Below, piece after piece: positions 9,011 to 17,680 of a DNA stretch of 64,000 nt. This stretch comes from CAILZL01 sp963791615 (GTDB lineage Bacteria > Pseudomonadota > Gammaproteobacteria > Steroidobacterales > Steroidobacteraceae). How positions within the stretch are numbered: position 1 is the first letter of the stretch; every line of letters starts with the position of its first letter. The DNA lies in the NCBI GenBank assembly GCA_963791615.1, contig CAWBTE010000006.1, positions 1 to 64,000 on the forward strand, written 5' to 3'. The translations under genes were made by a program, and so were the position numbers. The notes beneath the pieces are model-generated. The model searched no databases, had not been told where the DNA came from, and saw only the letters and a list, made by a program, of their open reading frames with translations.

Positions 9011-12001
9011 ATGGTTCTGCGATTTCGAAACAACGTGACGATACACAAGCTGTCAATCGGAGCCATTTTGGCGGCTACCGTAGCGGCTGCGCTGCTGATG
9101 AGTGCGCATCGAACCGTGACCGCGGCCAGCGTGAGTTCGGCGGCTGATGCTTTCCAGCACTCCAAGAGCGAGATCCTGAAGCTGAATCCAGTCACCACGC
9201 TGACAGCGAGTACGTTTGGCAGGCCGCCAATGACTGACTGGCCGTGGGTTCGCATGAATCTGCCAGCCACAGCTGAACCCGCTCAACTCGCAGCAGAAAT
9301 CGCCGACCTGCATCGATTCGGGGTCGCCGGTGTGGAAGTAGGACAAGGCGCGTATCCGAATGACTTACAGCTGACGGCGCTGCTGACCGCGGCGAACAGA
9401 CTGGGCGTGAAAGTCAGCCTGAGTCATGGACCGACGGTTGCGCCGACTGGCTATTCCATCGACGATGAACACGCCCGCAAGACACTGGATGTCAATCCGG
9501 TCACCGTTGAAGCTGGGTCCAGCATTGATCTGCAATTGCAACCCCCGGCCCGTGAGGCCGGCAACTTTCCGGGCGCGCGCCAGCCGCCACACAGCCGACG
9601 AACCGCACTTGTGGCCGTACTTGCGTACCGATGTGCATTGGCGCCGTGCGCGGAATCCGGAGTCGTACAACTGGATCGCGCTTCGATCGTCGATCTGACG
9701 TCATCGGTCACCAGCACCGATACTGCGGGTTATGCGGGTGGCACAACCACTGGAAAACTGTTGTGGACAGCACCGGTGTCGCCAGTCGGCTCGCAGTGGC
9801 TGGTGATTTCATTCTGGGCGCGTGGTATCTACGCGCAACCGGATCCGTTCACGAAAGCCGGGCATGAGCAACTGATTCGCGGCATGGAAACGGCGTGGAC
9901 ACCAAGGATCAAGCAGCTGCTGAAGAAAAATGCAGGCGACTTGTTCTACGACTCTCATAGTGTCGATCGCGGCAGCCCCGATGAATCATGGAGCAACGGC
10001 ATTGGACAGGAATTCGAAGCCCGATTCGGCCGTTCATTGCAGCCGGAGCTGGCGGCGTTGCTCTCCGATCGTTTTTCATTCAGTGATGGCAGTGATGTGC
10101 GGGTTCGTGCAGATTTCGTCGAACTACGGGGAGATCTGTGGCTCCGGAACCATATCGAGCCGCTGACGGCGTGGGCGCACACCTACAATCAGCGCCTGCG
10201 ATTGCAGCCCGAAGGCGAGCTACAGCCTCACATTGCCATTACCGACCAAGTCAAGGCCGCTTACGCGCTGGATCGGCCCGAACACGAATCGCTGTTCGTG
10301 GCCGACGAGGTCGATAACTACCTGCCTATTGCCTCCGCCAACCACATGCGGGGCAATCCCTGGTACTCAACCGAGTGTTGTGCCGCAGTCGAAAAGAACT
10401 ATTTGCAAACTTTTCAGGATCTCGTCATCCGCATGCACCGCAGTTTTGCTGGCGGCATTACCAAGCTCGTTTACCACGTGTACCCGTACCGCGATGCGCC
10501 TGACGCGAAATGGCCGGGATACCACAACTTTCCGGCAGCAGGCTTTTCGAATGCGTGGGGTCCAAGAAATCCTTTCTGGGTTGACGCAAAAATCTACAAC
10601 GAATATCTGGCCCGCAATCAGCAGGTGCTGACACAGGGAGATGCCAAGGTTGACGTTGCTGTCTACATGCAAAACTATTTGTATCCCGCGCCTTTTCGCG
10701 TCAAGGACGGTTTCCGCATCTGGCGCGACACAAAGTTGCAGGAGGCGGGATACAGCCGCGACTACATCAATCCTTCTGTGCTCGACCTGCCGAGTGCAGT
10801 TGTGACCGATGGACGGCTAGCTCTCGACGGACCGGCCTATAAGGCACTCATCATCAACAGCGAATTGCAGCCGGCAAAGGAACCGCTGAAAACGGCAATG
10901 CCGATCACGGTGGCGGAACGCATTCTTGGCTTTGCGCGCAGCGGTCTGCCGGTCATCGTTGTCGGTGCTCCGCCCAGCCAGACTCCAGGTAACACACCTG
11001 CTGATGATGCTCGGTTACGGGCTATCGTTGATCAGCTCCTCGCGGAGAAGTCGGTGCGCAGAGTGGCGCACGAAAGTGATGTACCCGATGTGCTGCGCGC
11101 AGCGGGCATCGAGCCGGCCGCTCGGCCGGACCAGCCATCACCTCTGTTGAGCGTCCGTCGTCGCGATGAAAGCAGGAAGGTTGATTACTACTTCATCCAT
11201 AACCAGGGCGTGGTGAGTCCACCCGGTGAACCATCGAATATCTTCGAGCCCGCGACCGGTGCGCAAGTAGAACGCACGATTTATCTGGAGGGACGGGGCA
11301 AACCTTATCTGCTGGATGCCTGGCGAGGAATCATCGTACCCATCGCGGACTACGTGACGAACAATGGTCGGGTGGGTGTCAAAGTCAGGATTGCGCCGGA
11401 CGATGCAATGCTGCTTGCCTTGACCGAGACTCCGGGTGTGTTCGGTTCTGAACGTGCATCGCGTTCGAACCTCGTGGCTGCTGCAGTCACGGATACACTG
11501 CCTGCCCCACTCAACCTCGGCGCTCAGCGCTGGCGGCTCACGCTCGAAGAGTGGCAGCCGGCTAATAACTATGCGACCACTTTCGGAACCGCCGCAGCGG
11601 AGACGCGCAAGACAACCAGAAGTGTCGATCTGGATGCAGTCAGCTCGTGGAGCGCAGTGCCGGGAATGGAATCGGCTTCCGGTATTGGTACCTATACCAC
11701 CGAGTTTGATCTGCCTGCGTCGTGGTCGAATCAGTACGGTGCGACGCTGCGGCTGGGCGAAGTGCTGGACACATTCGTGGTCACGCTGAACGGACGAGTA
11801 CTGCGGGTGAATCAGATCAGCGGCGAAAGCGATGTGAGCGATGCGCTCAAAGCGGGGCGCAATACGCTCACCGTTCGCGTGGCATCAACGATCAACAATC
11901 GACTCGTGGCGCTGGATGAAGCAGCCGCAAAACGCGGCATTGTCCAGAAGTACGGACTGATCGGACCGGTTGCGTTGATTCCGTATCGCAAGATGAATTG
12001 A
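9011..12001 (+). CDS. Glycoside hydrolase, GH106 (alpha-L-rhamnosidase) family-like, secreted
   Basis: Large exported enzyme of about 996 residues. ATG 9011 is preferred over ATG 8990 because a GGGGGG ribosome site sits just before it and a clean hydrophobic signal (about residues 10-35) follows. After the signal come PWVRMNLPATAEPAQLAAEI and FGVAGVEVGQG, matching the N-terminal TIM-barrel style of GH106 and related large hydrolases. The central part has VDNYLPIASANHMRGNPWYS and PYRDAPDAKWPGYHNF. The C-terminal 120 residues form a galactose-binding-like beta-sandwich (TYTTEFDLPASW, LRLGEVLDTFVVTLNGRVL). GH106 members remove terminal alpha-L-rhamnose from pectin fragments or flavonoid glycosides. 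The rhamnose-type importer upstream and TonB receptor next door fit that role. Catalytic glutamates were not mapped. The family assignment is fairly firm, the substrate inferred. Confidence 0.78.
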   Translation: MVLRFRNNVTIHKLSIGAILAATVAAALLMSAHRTVTAASVSSAADAFQHSKSEILKLNPVTTLTASTFGRPPMTDWPWVRMNLPATAEPAQLAAEIADLHRFGVAGVEVGQGAYPNDLQLTALLTAANRLGVKVSLSHGPTVAPTGYSIDDEHARKTLDVNPVTVEAGSSIDLQLQPPAREAGNFPGARQPPHSRRTALVAVLAYRCALAPCAESGVVQLDRASIVDLTSSVTSTDTAGYAGGTTTGKLLWTAPVSPVGSQWLVISFWARGIYAQPDPFTKAGHEQLIRGMETAWTPRIKQLLKKNAGDLFYDSHSVDRGSPDESWSNGIGQEFEARFGRSLQPELAALLSDRFSFSDGSDVRVRADFVELRGDLWLRNHIEPLTAWAHTYNQRLRLQPEGELQPHIAITDQVKAAYALDRPEHESLFVADEVDNYLPIASANHMRGNPWYSTECCAAVEKNYLQTFQDLVIRMHRSFAGGITKLVYHVYPYRDAPDAKWPGYHNFPAAGFSNAWGPRNPFWVDAKIYNEYLARNQQVLTQGDAKVDVAVYMQNYLYPAPFRVKDGFRIWRDTKLQEAGYSRDYINPSVLDLPSAVVTDGRLALDGPAYKALIINSELQPAKEPLKTAMPITVAERILGFARSGLPVIVVGAPPSQTPGNTPADDARLRAIVDQLLAEKSVRRVAHESDVPDVLRAAGIEPAARPDQPSPLLSVRRRDESRKVDYYFIHNQGVVSPPGEPSNIFEPATGAQVERTIYLEGRGKPYLLDAWRGIIVPIADYVTNNGRVGVKVRIAPDDAMLLALTETPGVFGSERASRSNLVAAAVTDTLPAPLNLGAQRWRLTLEEWQPANNYATTFGTAAAETRKTTRSVDLDAVSSWSAVPGMESASGIGTYTTEFDLPASWSNQYGATLRLGEVLDTFVVTLNGRVLRVNQISGESDVSDALKAGRNTLTVRVASTINNRLVALDEAAAKRGIVQKYGLIGPVALIPYRKMN

Positions 12002-12043
12002 GCAGTGTTGTGTAATCAACTTATGAACCATGAAAAGAGGTGC

Positions 12044-12703
12044 ATGATGAGCAAGTTAGAATTGAAGCGACTGACGATTTCGGCTGTTACCGTGGTGATC
12101 GGCGCTGCGCTGATGGTCGATGCAAGCGCGGTGCAACAGCCGATCCAATACAAGGACAAGTCAATCGGGCCTCAGGGATTGCCAGGTGACAATCTGCCTC
12201 CGTTCATGATGCTCGACTCGAAAGGCGCGTTGACTCCCGCTCCGCCGCCACCACCGGGTGGGTATCATCGCCGTGCCCCCGGCACCAAAGAATCGAATGC
12301 CGAAGGCCCGAGTCTGGAAGTGGCCATGGCAGGTGCGCTGGCCGCCGTGCAGCACTGCACACGTAACGGTACTTTCGGTGCGGTCGCCGTGGTGGACATC
12401 GCAGGCGATGCACGCGCCATGTTGTCTGCGGATGGTTCGGATGGCAGCCATGTGTTCGTGGCTCAGCGTAAAGCGCTCACGGCCCTTGAGTTTGAAATGC
12501 CCAGTATCAAAGCGCGCGAACTGGCCGAAAAGGGTGACAAGGAAATTCTCAAGCGTGTGAAGCCGAATATGTTCGTGCAATTTGGCGCTTACCCACTAAC
12601 CTCCAAAGGCAAGGTGATCGGCGCGATCGGATACAGCGGCGGCGCCGACGAAGAGTGCGCCAAGGTCGGTTGGGAGCTCATTCAAAAGAGGTTGGCGCAA
12701 TGA
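12044..12703 (+). CDS. Secreted GlcG/HbpS-family (DUF336) heme-binding-like protein
   Basis: About 219 residues. ATG 12044 follows an AAGAGG ribosome site and gives a signal peptide ending near DASAVQQ. Residues 80-100 are proline-rich (six prolines in a row then GGYHRR). From about residue 95 the GlcG/HbpS fold is recognisable: LEVAMAGALAAVQHC, FGAVAVVDIAGDARAML and KGKVIGAIGYSGG. Family members bind heme or small ligands; the GlcG name comes from glycolate loci, and no enzyme activity is established. The stop overlaps the next ATG (ATGA), so it is translationally coupled to the DUF6152 gene. A second, cytosolic-looking GlcG relative is encoded at 18578-19012. Confidence 0.82.
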   Translation: MMSKLELKRLTISAVTVVIGAALMVDASAVQQPIQYKDKSIGPQGLPGDNLPPFMMLDSKGALTPAPPPPPGGYHRRAPGTKESNAEGPSLEVAMAGALAAVQHCTRNGTFGAVAVVDIAGDARAMLSADGSDGSHVFVAQRKALTALEFEMPSIKARELAEKGDKEILKRVKPNMFVQFGAYPLTSKGKVIGAIGYSGGADEECAKVGWELIQKRLAQ

Positions 12704-13083
12704 ACGCGGGCATTACGCTAACCGCGTCGGTTTTCCTTTTCGCAGGAGCGGCGACTGTGTCGGCGCATCATTCTTATGCGATGTTCGACGCCAGCAAGAC
12801 AGCCATCGTCACGGGCAAGGTGACGGAGTTCCGCTGGACGAACCCGCATATTGCTCTCCAAATCACAGTCACCGATGCCGCGGGGAAAGAGATTGCATAC
12901 AACCTTGAAGGGTCGAATCCCAGCGAACTGACCCGGCGCGGCTGGAAGCGTACTTCGCTGAATCCAGGTGATACCGCCACGGCCACTATGCATCCATTTC
13001 GCAGCGGCGCGCCGGGCGGGCAGCTGGTATCCGTAAAGGTGAACGGTCAGACATTCGACAGCACTGGAGGACGCGGCCCATGA
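12700..13083 (+). CDS. DUF6152 family secreted protein
   Basis: Small exported protein of 127 residues. ATG 12700 overlaps the previous stop and gives a signal peptide MNAGITLTASVFLFAG cut near VSA-HHSYAMFD. The mature start HHSYAMFD, followed by VTGKVTEFRWTNPHIALQI and the glycine-rich SGAPGGQLVSV, is the signature of DUF6152, a small beta-barrel family of unknown function. An alternative upstream in-frame start would destroy the signal peptide. Its stop overlaps the next ATG. The conserved histidines at the mature N-terminus could bind a metal, but that is speculation. No function is assigned. Confidence 0.85.
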   Translation: MNAGITLTASVFLFAGAATVSAHHSYAMFDASKTAIVTGKVTEFRWTNPHIALQITVTDAAGKEIAYNLEGSNPSELTRRGWKRTSLNPGDTATATMHPFRSGAPGGQLVSVKVNGQTFDSTGGRGP

Positions 13084-13856
13084 AACGCATCGTGTGTGGC
13101 CTGATCGTTGTGGGAGCCAGCCTTCTGACTCATGCGGCGAATGTGAACGTTCCGAATGGCACGGATTCAGCGCAGACAGTTCCTGATTTCTCAGGCTTCT
13201 GGATCCGCAAGAGTCCGCCCCGTGTGGCGAATTCAGCTCCCCCGGACTTGCCTGAAGGCTGGAGGACGCTCAATTCGTTTCCGCCGCCGTTGCGGCCCGA
13301 GGCCTATGAAGTCGTCAAGGCACAGCGTGTGAAGGAAGCGGCGGCAATGGAACGCGCCGATGGAACCGATCCTCAGACCGCACGCTGCGCGCCGGCTGGA
13401 ATGCCGGATCTCATGTTCCACATGGCGCCGCTCGACATCTTGCAGCGACGCGATGAACTGGTGATGTTGACAGAGCGGGAGCGAACCTTGCCCAGGCACA
13501 TCTATATCCTTCCGTATCACCCCGCCGCCAAAGAGTACGATCCAAAGGAGTCAGGCAACCTGACTCCCAACGGCCGCTCGTTGGCACAGTGGGAGGGCAA
13601 GACTCTGGTCATCAAGACCGAAGGTTTCGATCCCGAGCCCTACATGGCCTCCATTGACCGCGTGCCGCATTCGGATGAAATGACCATTGAGGAACGCCTG
13701 TCGCTCGACTCGACTGGCCAGCTGCTGAGCAATCAAATGACGGTTACAGATCCCAAGACTCTGCTGCGGCCCTGGACCTTTACTCTGACCTATGCGCGCG
13801 CCCCTGTGGGAACAGAAGCCATTCAGCAAATCTGCGCACCCGAGCCAGTTAAGTAG
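13080..13856 (+). CDS. Uncharacterised secreted protein, partner of DUF6152 protein
   Basis: 258-residue protein with a signal peptide (MKRIVCGLIVVGASLL, cut near THAAN). ATGA overlap couples it to the DUF6152 gene. The mature part starts with a VPDFSGFWIRK motif and contains RCAPAGMPDLMFHMAPLDIL, YDPKESGNLTPNGRSLAQWE and LVIKTEGFDPEP. This PDFSGFW...WEGKTLVI arrangement is familiar from secreted proteins of unknown function that often sit beside DUF6152 proteins in Proteobacteria. Two cysteines remain after export (in RCAP and QICAP) and could form a disulphide. No catalytic motif is recognised. The setting inside the glycoside locus suggests a periplasmic accessory role. Confidence 0.75.
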   Translation: MKRIVCGLIVVGASLLTHAANVNVPNGTDSAQTVPDFSGFWIRKSPPRVANSAPPDLPEGWRTLNSFPPPLRPEAYEVVKAQRVKEAAAMERADGTDPQTARCAPAGMPDLMFHMAPLDILQRRDELVMLTERERTLPRHIYILPYHPAAKEYDPKESGNLTPNGRSLAQWEGKTLVIKTEGFDPEPYMASIDRVPHSDEMTIEERLSLDSTGQLLSNQMTVTDPKTLLRPWTFTLTYARAPVGTEAIQQICAPEPVK

Positions 13857-13864
13857 AGAACCCC

Positions 13865-15091
13865 ATGATCGCAGTGGACAGAAATCCTTGGCTCGTGGTT
13901 CTGGGGTCGGCGATGGCACTTACGGTTGGCAATGGCCCGATCATGCAGTTCACGTTCGGAGTCTTCCTTAAGCCAGTGGTGGAAGAGTTCAATGTAGCTC
14001 GCGGCATGGGCTCATTGGCGCTCACCATCGGTTTGATCACGACGGCGTGCTCATTGCCACTGGCCGGGCGGCTTGCGGATCGCATGGGGCCACGCCGGCT
14101 GGGCTTGTTTGCTGTGTGGGCGCTTGCCATCAGTCTGGTCAGCGTGGCGCTATTCAGTCGATCGATCACCACGTTCATCGCCGGCTTTGCACTGGCGGGG
14201 TTGGCAGCCTCGGGACATACACCGCTGCCTTACACCAAGGCTGTGATCTCGGTCTTCGATCGCAGGCGCGGACTCGCTCTGGCACTTGCATTGGTAGGCG
14301 TCGGTATCGGCAGCATCGCACTGCCGCTCATCGCGCAGCGACTCGTTGCTGAGTGGGGTTGGCGTGGTGGCTACCTGGGCATTGCTGCGCTGTTGGTCCT
14401 GATCGCAACTCCAGCGCTGCTGTTGTTCATACCTCAACAGGCAGGCCGCCATACCGCGGTGGGCGCGGCGCCGGTTCTTGTCGGCCTCACGCCTCGCGAG
14501 GCCGTCGGCAGCCGAAGTTTCTGGCTGATGTTGTTTGGCCTGTTCCTGGGCGCAGGCGCGACCAACGGTACCATTGCACATGTCATTCCGATGCTGACCG
14601 ACCGTGGAATGGCCGCTACTGACGCCACCGCCATCTTCTCTTTGGTCGGACTCGCAGCCATCGCTGGTCGCATACTTGGCGGGTTGCTGCTGGATCGATT
14701 GTGGGCACCGCTGGTCGCATTGGTTTTTCTTGCGGGTCTGGTGCTGGGTATCACGATGTTGCTGGGTGACAGTACGTCAGACTCGGCACGCGTCGCAGCA
14801 TTACTCCTGGGACTAGGTCTGGGCGTTGAAGCCGATCTGACAGGCTTTCTGCTGACTCGCTATCTGGGGGTTAAACATTACGGCGCGTTGTTCGGCTGGG
14901 TATTCGGCGCTTTCCTGCTGGCGAGCAGCCTCGGCCCGCTGGTCATGGGTTGGCTGTTCGATGTAACGGGCAGCTACGACTACTGCCTGCGCCTCTTCAT
15001 TGGCGCCATTGCTCTGGCGGCAGTCGCATTTCTCGCGATGGGAGCATATCGCTATCCAGCTGTTCCACCTTTGGCTTCGGAGTCTCCATGA
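13865..15091 (+). CDS. Major facilitator superfamily transporter
   Basis: 408 residues with about twelve hydrophobic segments. Characteristic elements are FGVFLKPVVEEF in the first loop, GRLADRMGPRRLGL (the MFS loop 2-3 motif), FDRRRGLALALALVGVGIG after helix 4 and GRILGGLLLDRL in the second half. This pattern resembles the monocarboxylate/oxalate-formate type of MFS importers. The gene starts 8 nt after the previous stop, in the same operon. It probably carries an acid or aglycone product across the inner membrane. Substrate unknown. Confidence 0.85.
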   Translation: MIAVDRNPWLVVLGSAMALTVGNGPIMQFTFGVFLKPVVEEFNVARGMGSLALTIGLITTACSLPLAGRLADRMGPRRLGLFAVWALAISLVSVALFSRSITTFIAGFALAGLAASGHTPLPYTKAVISVFDRRRGLALALALVGVGIGSIALPLIAQRLVAEWGWRGGYLGIAALLVLIATPALLLFIPQQAGRHTAVGAAPVLVGLTPREAVGSRSFWLMLFGLFLGAGATNGTIAHVIPMLTDRGMAATDATAIFSLVGLAAIAGRILGGLLLDRLWAPLVALVFLAGLVLGITMLLGDSTSDSARVAALLLGLGLGVEADLTGFLLTRYLGVKHYGALFGWVFGAFLLASSLGPLVMGWLFDVTGSYDYCLRLFIGAIALAAVAFLAMGAYRYPAVPPLASESP

Positions 15092-15287
15092 AATCATCAC
15101 GCGATGCTTTTGTGCGCTGACCGCTTGTCCACTCCAGCGGTGCAGCTATGGGGCCTGCTGGATCGGGGCAGTGCCTATCGACGTAACCTCGAAGCTATAT
15201 TCATTGCAGTGGCCGAATGGCACGCAAAGTCAGTGGCGACTGTGACGCCGCGGCACTGTTGAACTTTCAGGCGAGGATATCCCGACC

Positions 15288-16238
15288 ATGGCCACAATCG
15301 TCTACATCGGTGCCCCGGAAGCGGAGGCCGGTGCGTTCGCGGAACGCTTTCTTACCGATCTCCGTAGCGTGAGCCTGTTCGCGACGAATGAGCGAGAGCT
15401 CTGCTTCGAGCAACTGAATGATTGCGAAGTATTGATCGGACATCACTTCCAGTTCGACGACCGGCTGGTGCGCAGCGCGCCGCGACTGCGCTGGATTCAG
15501 TCCCTGACCACGGGCACTGACGCGATCCTGAATATCCCTTCCCTGTCACGCGACGTTGTTGTCACGTCGACGCGCGGCATTCACGGACCACAGATGTCAG
15601 AGCTCGTGTTCCTCTGCATGCTTACACTGACCCGCGACTACCCGCGGGTGTTACGTAATCAACAGGCAAAGGTCTGGGAGCGCTGGCCGCAGCCCCTGCT
15701 GCAGGGAAAGACGGCGGTGATTGTGGGTGCAGGCGCCATTGCCGAATCCTTGGCGCCTCGTTGCAAGTGCTTCGGCATGACGGTGCTCGGTGTGGATGCA
15801 ATGCCACGCGAAGTCGTTGGTTTCGACCACATTCACCCGCGCGAGGAACTGATCCAGGTTGCATCACAGGCGGACTACCTGATCCTGATCGTTCCCCACA
15901 CACCCGAGACGGACAACATGATCGATGCGCAGGTGCTGGCTGCCTTGCGGCCTACCACATTCCTGATTAACGTCGCGCGCGGCGGCGTACTGGATGAAAT
16001 CGCGTTGATCGATGCACTGTCGGCCGGTCGAATCGCAGGAGCGGCGTTAGACGTGTTCCGCGAAACGCCGCTGTCCGTGGAGTCGCCACTATGGTCCCAG
16101 CCGCGGCTGATGATCACGCCGAATATCGGTGGCATGAGCAACGTGTATCTGGATCAGTGCTATCCCGTTGTCCGCCGCAACGCAGAGCGCTTTCTCGCCA
16201 ACCACATCGGCGAGCTCGAAAATATCGTCAGCCGCTAA
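15288..16238 (+). CDS. D-2-hydroxyacid dehydrogenase family protein (catalytic His replaced)
   Basis: 316-residue NAD(P)-dependent oxidoreductase fold. The Rossmann motif is VGAGAIAESLA, followed by ILIVPHTPETDNMID, LINVARGGVLDE (catalytic Arg) and GAALDVFRETPL (catalytic Glu). In the place where the family has TPH followed by a small loop, this protein reads ITPNIGGMS, so the usual catalytic histidine is Asn. That may mean altered chemistry or loss of activity. A GAGGATAT stretch just upstream of ATG 15288 acts as ribosome site. It closes the plus-strand catabolic operon after a 196-nt gap with no supported gene. A reductase for a keto- or hydroxyacid intermediate is the natural guess. Confidence 0.82.
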   Translation: MATIVYIGAPEAEAGAFAERFLTDLRSVSLFATNERELCFEQLNDCEVLIGHHFQFDDRLVRSAPRLRWIQSLTTGTDAILNIPSLSRDVVVTSTRGIHGPQMSELVFLCMLTLTRDYPRVLRNQQAKVWERWPQPLLQGKTAVIVGAGAIAESLAPRCKCFGMTVLGVDAMPREVVGFDHIHPREELIQVASQADYLILIVPHTPETDNMIDAQVLAALRPTTFLINVARGGVLDEIALIDALSAGRIAGAALDVFRETPLSVESPLWSQPRLMITPNIGGMSNVYLDQCYPVVRRNAERFLANHIGELENIVSR

Positions 16239-16296
16239 CAGGCGGGTGTTATCTCGAAGACGCATCGCTCCTCGTGTTGGTTCACACTCAAAGCGC

Positions 16297-16764
16297 TTAT
16301 TTTGCGGACAACATCGCCCGCAACGCCATCGGGGTAATAATCATGGAAATCAGCGCACTCGCGAGCATTTTCAGCGCCAGGCCAAAGTAGAAGGAAATGG
16401 CGACCTGTCCGCTGAGCCAGGCCAGCGCTGATGCGACCAGTAGCAATCCCAGCATGGACAAGGTAGCAAGCAGCAAGGCTCGACCAATGAATGATCGTGG
16501 CAACGATGAGCGTATTTCGCCTGAAGTTTGTATCAACCCTTTACCCAGACGCATGCGCAAAATCAGGCTGGCAGGCACCACGCTGAACAAGCCGACCATG
16601 AATCCCTGCGGCAGACTATCTACAACCAGTCCATTGGCGCCCCACAAATTCACCGTCGTCTGGCCACCAAACAACACGAGAAAAAATCCCGCAGCGATTG
16701 CCATGTTGATAACAGCGCTGATTGCCGCCTCGCGACGGATATATGCCCGGTGCACTGCGCTCAT
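16297..16764 (-). CDS. Small integral membrane protein, unknown function
   Basis: 155 residues when started at ATG 16764; an upstream start would add about 50 hydrophilic residues overlapping the FAH gene and is less likely. Four hydrophobic segments are visible: AAISAVINMAIAAGFFLVLF, GFMVGLFSVVPASLIL, ALLLATLSMLGLLLVASALAW and ALISMIITPMALRAML. A conserved-looking polar start (HRAYIRREA) would face the cytoplasm. It is the last gene of the minus-strand aromatic operon and converges on the dehydrogenase gene with 58 nt between stops. I do not recognise the family. Confidence 0.65.
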   Translation of the reverse strand: MSAVHRAYIRREAAISAVINMAIAAGFFLVLFGGQTTVNLWGANGLVVDSLPQGFMVGLFSVVPASLILRMRLGKGLIQTSGEIRSSLPRSFIGRALLLATLSMLGLLLVASALAWLSGQVAISFYFGLALKMLASALISMIITPMALRAMLSAK

Positions 16765-16846
16765 ACCACCTGCCCTCTCTTGAGCACGGCCATTCAGCAC
16801 CTCTCGATGCTGTTGGCGATAGTGCAGCCAACCTTCATATCCGGCA

Positions 16847-17680
16847 TCACACTTCCTGAGCGATGGAGTTCCTGAGCAGGCCAACGCCCGCAATGTCCAC
16901 CTCGACAACGTCACCCGGTTTCATCCACACCGGCGGTTCGCGTTTGGCGCCCACACCACCCGGTGTACCAGTCAGAATGACATCACCCGGAGCAAGCATC
17001 GTGAAGTTCGATAGATAACTGATGATGACCGGCAACGGGAAAATCAGATCCGCCAGAGTTGCATGCTGCATGACCTGACCATTCAGACGTGTTGTTACAC
17101 TTACTGCCTCAAGGTTGGTGATTTCATCGGCCGTTACCAGCCACGGTCCCAGCGGTGCGGTGGTAGGGAAGTTCTTGCCGGGTGTGAATTGCTGGGTATG
17201 CCATTGCCAGTCACGCACCGATGCATCATTGGCACAGGTGAAACCGGCCACATGATCCATGGCCGACTGTTCACTGATGTAGCGACCACCCTTGCCAATG
17301 ACGATGGCCAGCTCACCTTCATAGTCGAGATGATCAGAAACTTTGGGCCTCAAGATCGGACTGTCATGCGCATTAAGCGTGTCTGCAAAGCGCAGAAAGA
17401 TGGATGGATGTCCAACCTTGGCGCGCCCGGTCTCCTGTCGATGCGTTTCGTAGTTATGCCCAACGCAAAAAATCTTCGCCGGACAGGTGACCACTGGCAG
17501 CAAAGTCACGGCACCGAGCGGCACGGTGCAGTCGGCTTTCAATTGTTCCAGTGTGCCAGCCGCCAGCGCGGCCACCAGATTCACAGGCGCACCTGGTGCC
17601 GTACGCAGATCAGACACCTTGCCGTCCTGCACATGCCCATAGGTCTCGCGACCGTTGTAACGATACGAAACGTATTTCAT
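16847..17680 (-). CDS. Fumarylacetoacetate hydrolase (FAH) family protein
   Basis: Cytosolic metal-dependent hydrolase or hydratase, 277 residues. The FAH core is clear: IFCVGHNYETH, PSIFLRFADTL, the metal-binding LDYEGELAIVIGK (the two Glu), TCANDASVRDWQ (Asp and the conserved DWQ) and the C-terminal VILTGTPGGVGAKREPP. In meta-cleavage pathways such enzymes hydrolyse or hydrate the ring-fission product. Its start abuts the stop of the VOC dioxygenase gene with no gap, so the two are almost certainly translated from one message. Together with the monooxygenase and dioxygenase it forms a three-step aromatic ring-opening set. The precise substrate is unknown. Confidence 0.9.
   Translation of the reverse strand: MKYVSYRYNGRETYGHVQDGKVSDLRTAPGAPVNLVAALAAGTLEQLKADCTVPLGAVTLLPVVTCPAKIFCVGHNYETHRQETGRAKVGHPSIFLRFADTLNAHDSPILRPKVSDHLDYEGELAIVIGKGGRYISEQSAMDHVAGFTCANDASVRDWQWHTQQFTPGKNFPTTAPLGPWLVTADEITNLEAVSVTTRLNGQVMQHATLADLIFPLPVIISYLSNFTMLAPGDVILTGTPGGVGAKREPPVWMKPGDVVEVDIAGVGLLRNSIAQEV

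Noticed and set aside
9540..9700. A possible frameshift in the GH106 gene, where the sequence turns Pro/Arg/Ala-rich
   Set aside because: The frame continues without break into family-typical sequence (VVQLDRASIVDLT then LLWTAPV), so no shift is needed.
15104..15262. A 52-codon frame between the MFS and dehydrogenase genes
   Set aside because: It contains a protein-like stretch but has no ribosome site and no recognised family, so it is not reported as a gene.
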